Shown here: positions 22,521 through 22,741 of the stretch, piece after piece
Numbering within the stretch: position 1 is the first letter of the stretch
Layout of the letters: the number at the start of each line of letters is the position of its first letter
Assembly (NCBI GenBank): GCA_964622075.1
Contig: CAZUMR010000077.1
Location: 1-22,741 of the forward strand
Direction: 5' to 3'
Source: WAPX01 sp964622075
GTDB taxonomy: Archaea; Halobacteriota; Archaeoglobi; Archaeoglobales; Archaeoglobaceae
Length of the DNA stretch: 22,741 nt
Notes under the pieces: model-generated
What the model saw: only the letters and a program-made list of their open reading frames with translations
Database searches by the model: none
What the model was told of the DNA's origin: nothing
Program-made: the position numbers and the translations under genes

Positions 22521-22529
22521 GCTAAATAG
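22521..22529 (-). promoter_or_regulatory. TATA box for the CBS-ParB gene
   Basis: On the minus strand CTATTTAGC is centred about 26 bp before the ATG at 22499. It overlaps the longer open frame and therefore argues for the shorter start. Confidence 0.6.
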
Positions 22530-22570
22530 ATGTGTCGGTACCAGAAAGACAGCTCAGTTGTCGGAATCCG

Positions 22571-22590
22571 TAAATTGAGTTAAATTGAGT
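22571..22590. repeat. Perfect tandem 10-mer TAAATTGAGT x2
   Basis: TAAATTGAGT occurs twice without spacing, upstream of the CBS-ParB promoter and downstream of the last, partial gene. Confidence 0.85.
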
Positions 22591-22623
22591 TAAAATAATA
22601 AGAAGAAATAATAAAATAAAAAA
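22591..22623 (-). terminator. T-rich terminator after the partial minus-strand gene
   Basis: On the minus strand the stop codon is followed by TTTTTATTTTATTATTTC and more T-rich sequence, typical of archaeal oligo-T termination. Confidence 0.5.
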
Positions 22624-22741
22624 TTACTTCGTCTTTCCCTTAACCTTTACTGCCTTGGCAGCCTTGGCACCTGCTGCTGCCACTGACTTGACAAGTATTG
22701 AGGCTATGAACTCAAGAGCTGCTATGAGCAGAAGTATTCTG
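22624..22741 (-). CDS. C-terminal fragment of an unidentified gene
   Basis: Only the last 38 or so codons are in the window. The frame reads a hydrophobic segment (RILLLIAALEFIASILVKSV), then an alanine- and lysine-rich tail (AAAGAKAAKAVKVKGKTK) and a TAA stop. The hydrophobic stretch followed by a basic tail suggests a membrane helix with a cytoplasmic end. Nothing in it allows a family assignment. The gene would extend beyond position 22741, and the AT-rich stretch behind the stop supports a real gene end. Confidence 0.55.
   Translation of the reverse strand, partial: RILLLIAALEFIASILVKSVAAAGAKAAKAVKVKGKTK

Noticed and set aside
1..22741. tRNA, rRNA and insertion sequences
   Set aside because: No clover-leaf-like gene, rRNA segment, transposase frame or terminal inverted repeats were recognised by reading. 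Short RNAs could still be missed without a covariance-model search.

Overview
The window is archaeal chromosome, most plausibly from the Archaeoglobales (Archaeoglobus, Ferroglobus or Geoglobus type). That placement is inferred from four things: a CofC coenzyme F420 gene; archaea-specific families (DUF2240, a COG1833-type GIY-YIG protein, an archaeal signal peptidase I, a COG4030-like HAD protein); TATA-box promoters about 24-27 bp before many start codons; and GGTGA-type ribosome binding sites only inside operons. No rRNA, tRNA, insertion sequence or CRISPR was seen, and no gap between genes exceeds 300 bp.

Layout. Positions 3-1103 hold the C-terminal part of a DHA2-type MFS exporter. Positions 1256-3095 hold a HAD phosphatase-like gene overlapping a PfkB sugar/nucleoside kinase. 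Positions 3102-7392 hold an accessory envelope block. It has a MinD-like ATPase and a C-tail-anchored winged-helix protein on the minus strand. Divergent from them are a large secreted Ig-like surface protein, a second C-tail-anchored winged-helix protein and a signal peptidase I. A polytopic coiled-coil membrane protein (7412-8287, minus) follows. It diverges from the core of the window, a six-gene operon of type IV prepilin-like proteins (8440-14160). The fourth gene is a 791-residue protein that joins a pilin N-terminus to a PKD domain, an interrupted von Willebrand A (MIDAS) domain and a C-terminal beta domain, and is a good candidate for a pilus-tip adhesin. A GIY-YIG/COG1833 gene is translationally coupled to its end.

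Positions 14509-17293 (minus) form a compact operon: PhoU-like DUF47 regulator, PiT phosphate permease, CofC (F420 synthesis) and a small PH-like membrane protein. Positions 17368-19622 (plus) hold a vWA protein followed by a GXGXG beta-helix protein with four exact 19-residue repeats. Positions 19683-22499 (minus) hold a COG1407-like metallophosphoesterase, DUF2240, a RecA/KaiC-like protein that seems to lack its Walker motifs, and a CBS-CBS-ParB fusion. The window ends in the C-terminus of an unidentified minus-strand gene.

The most interesting part is 3102-14160. It encodes a set of secreted and pilin-like substrates, a signal peptidase, a MinD ATPase and two membrane-tethered winged-helix proteins. 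No pilus assembly ATPase, TadC/FlaJ-like platform protein or prepilin peptidase is in view, so the machine must be encoded outside the window. A second pattern is structural: AT-rich gaps between genes repeatedly contain perfect two-copy tandem duplications of 6-13 bp.
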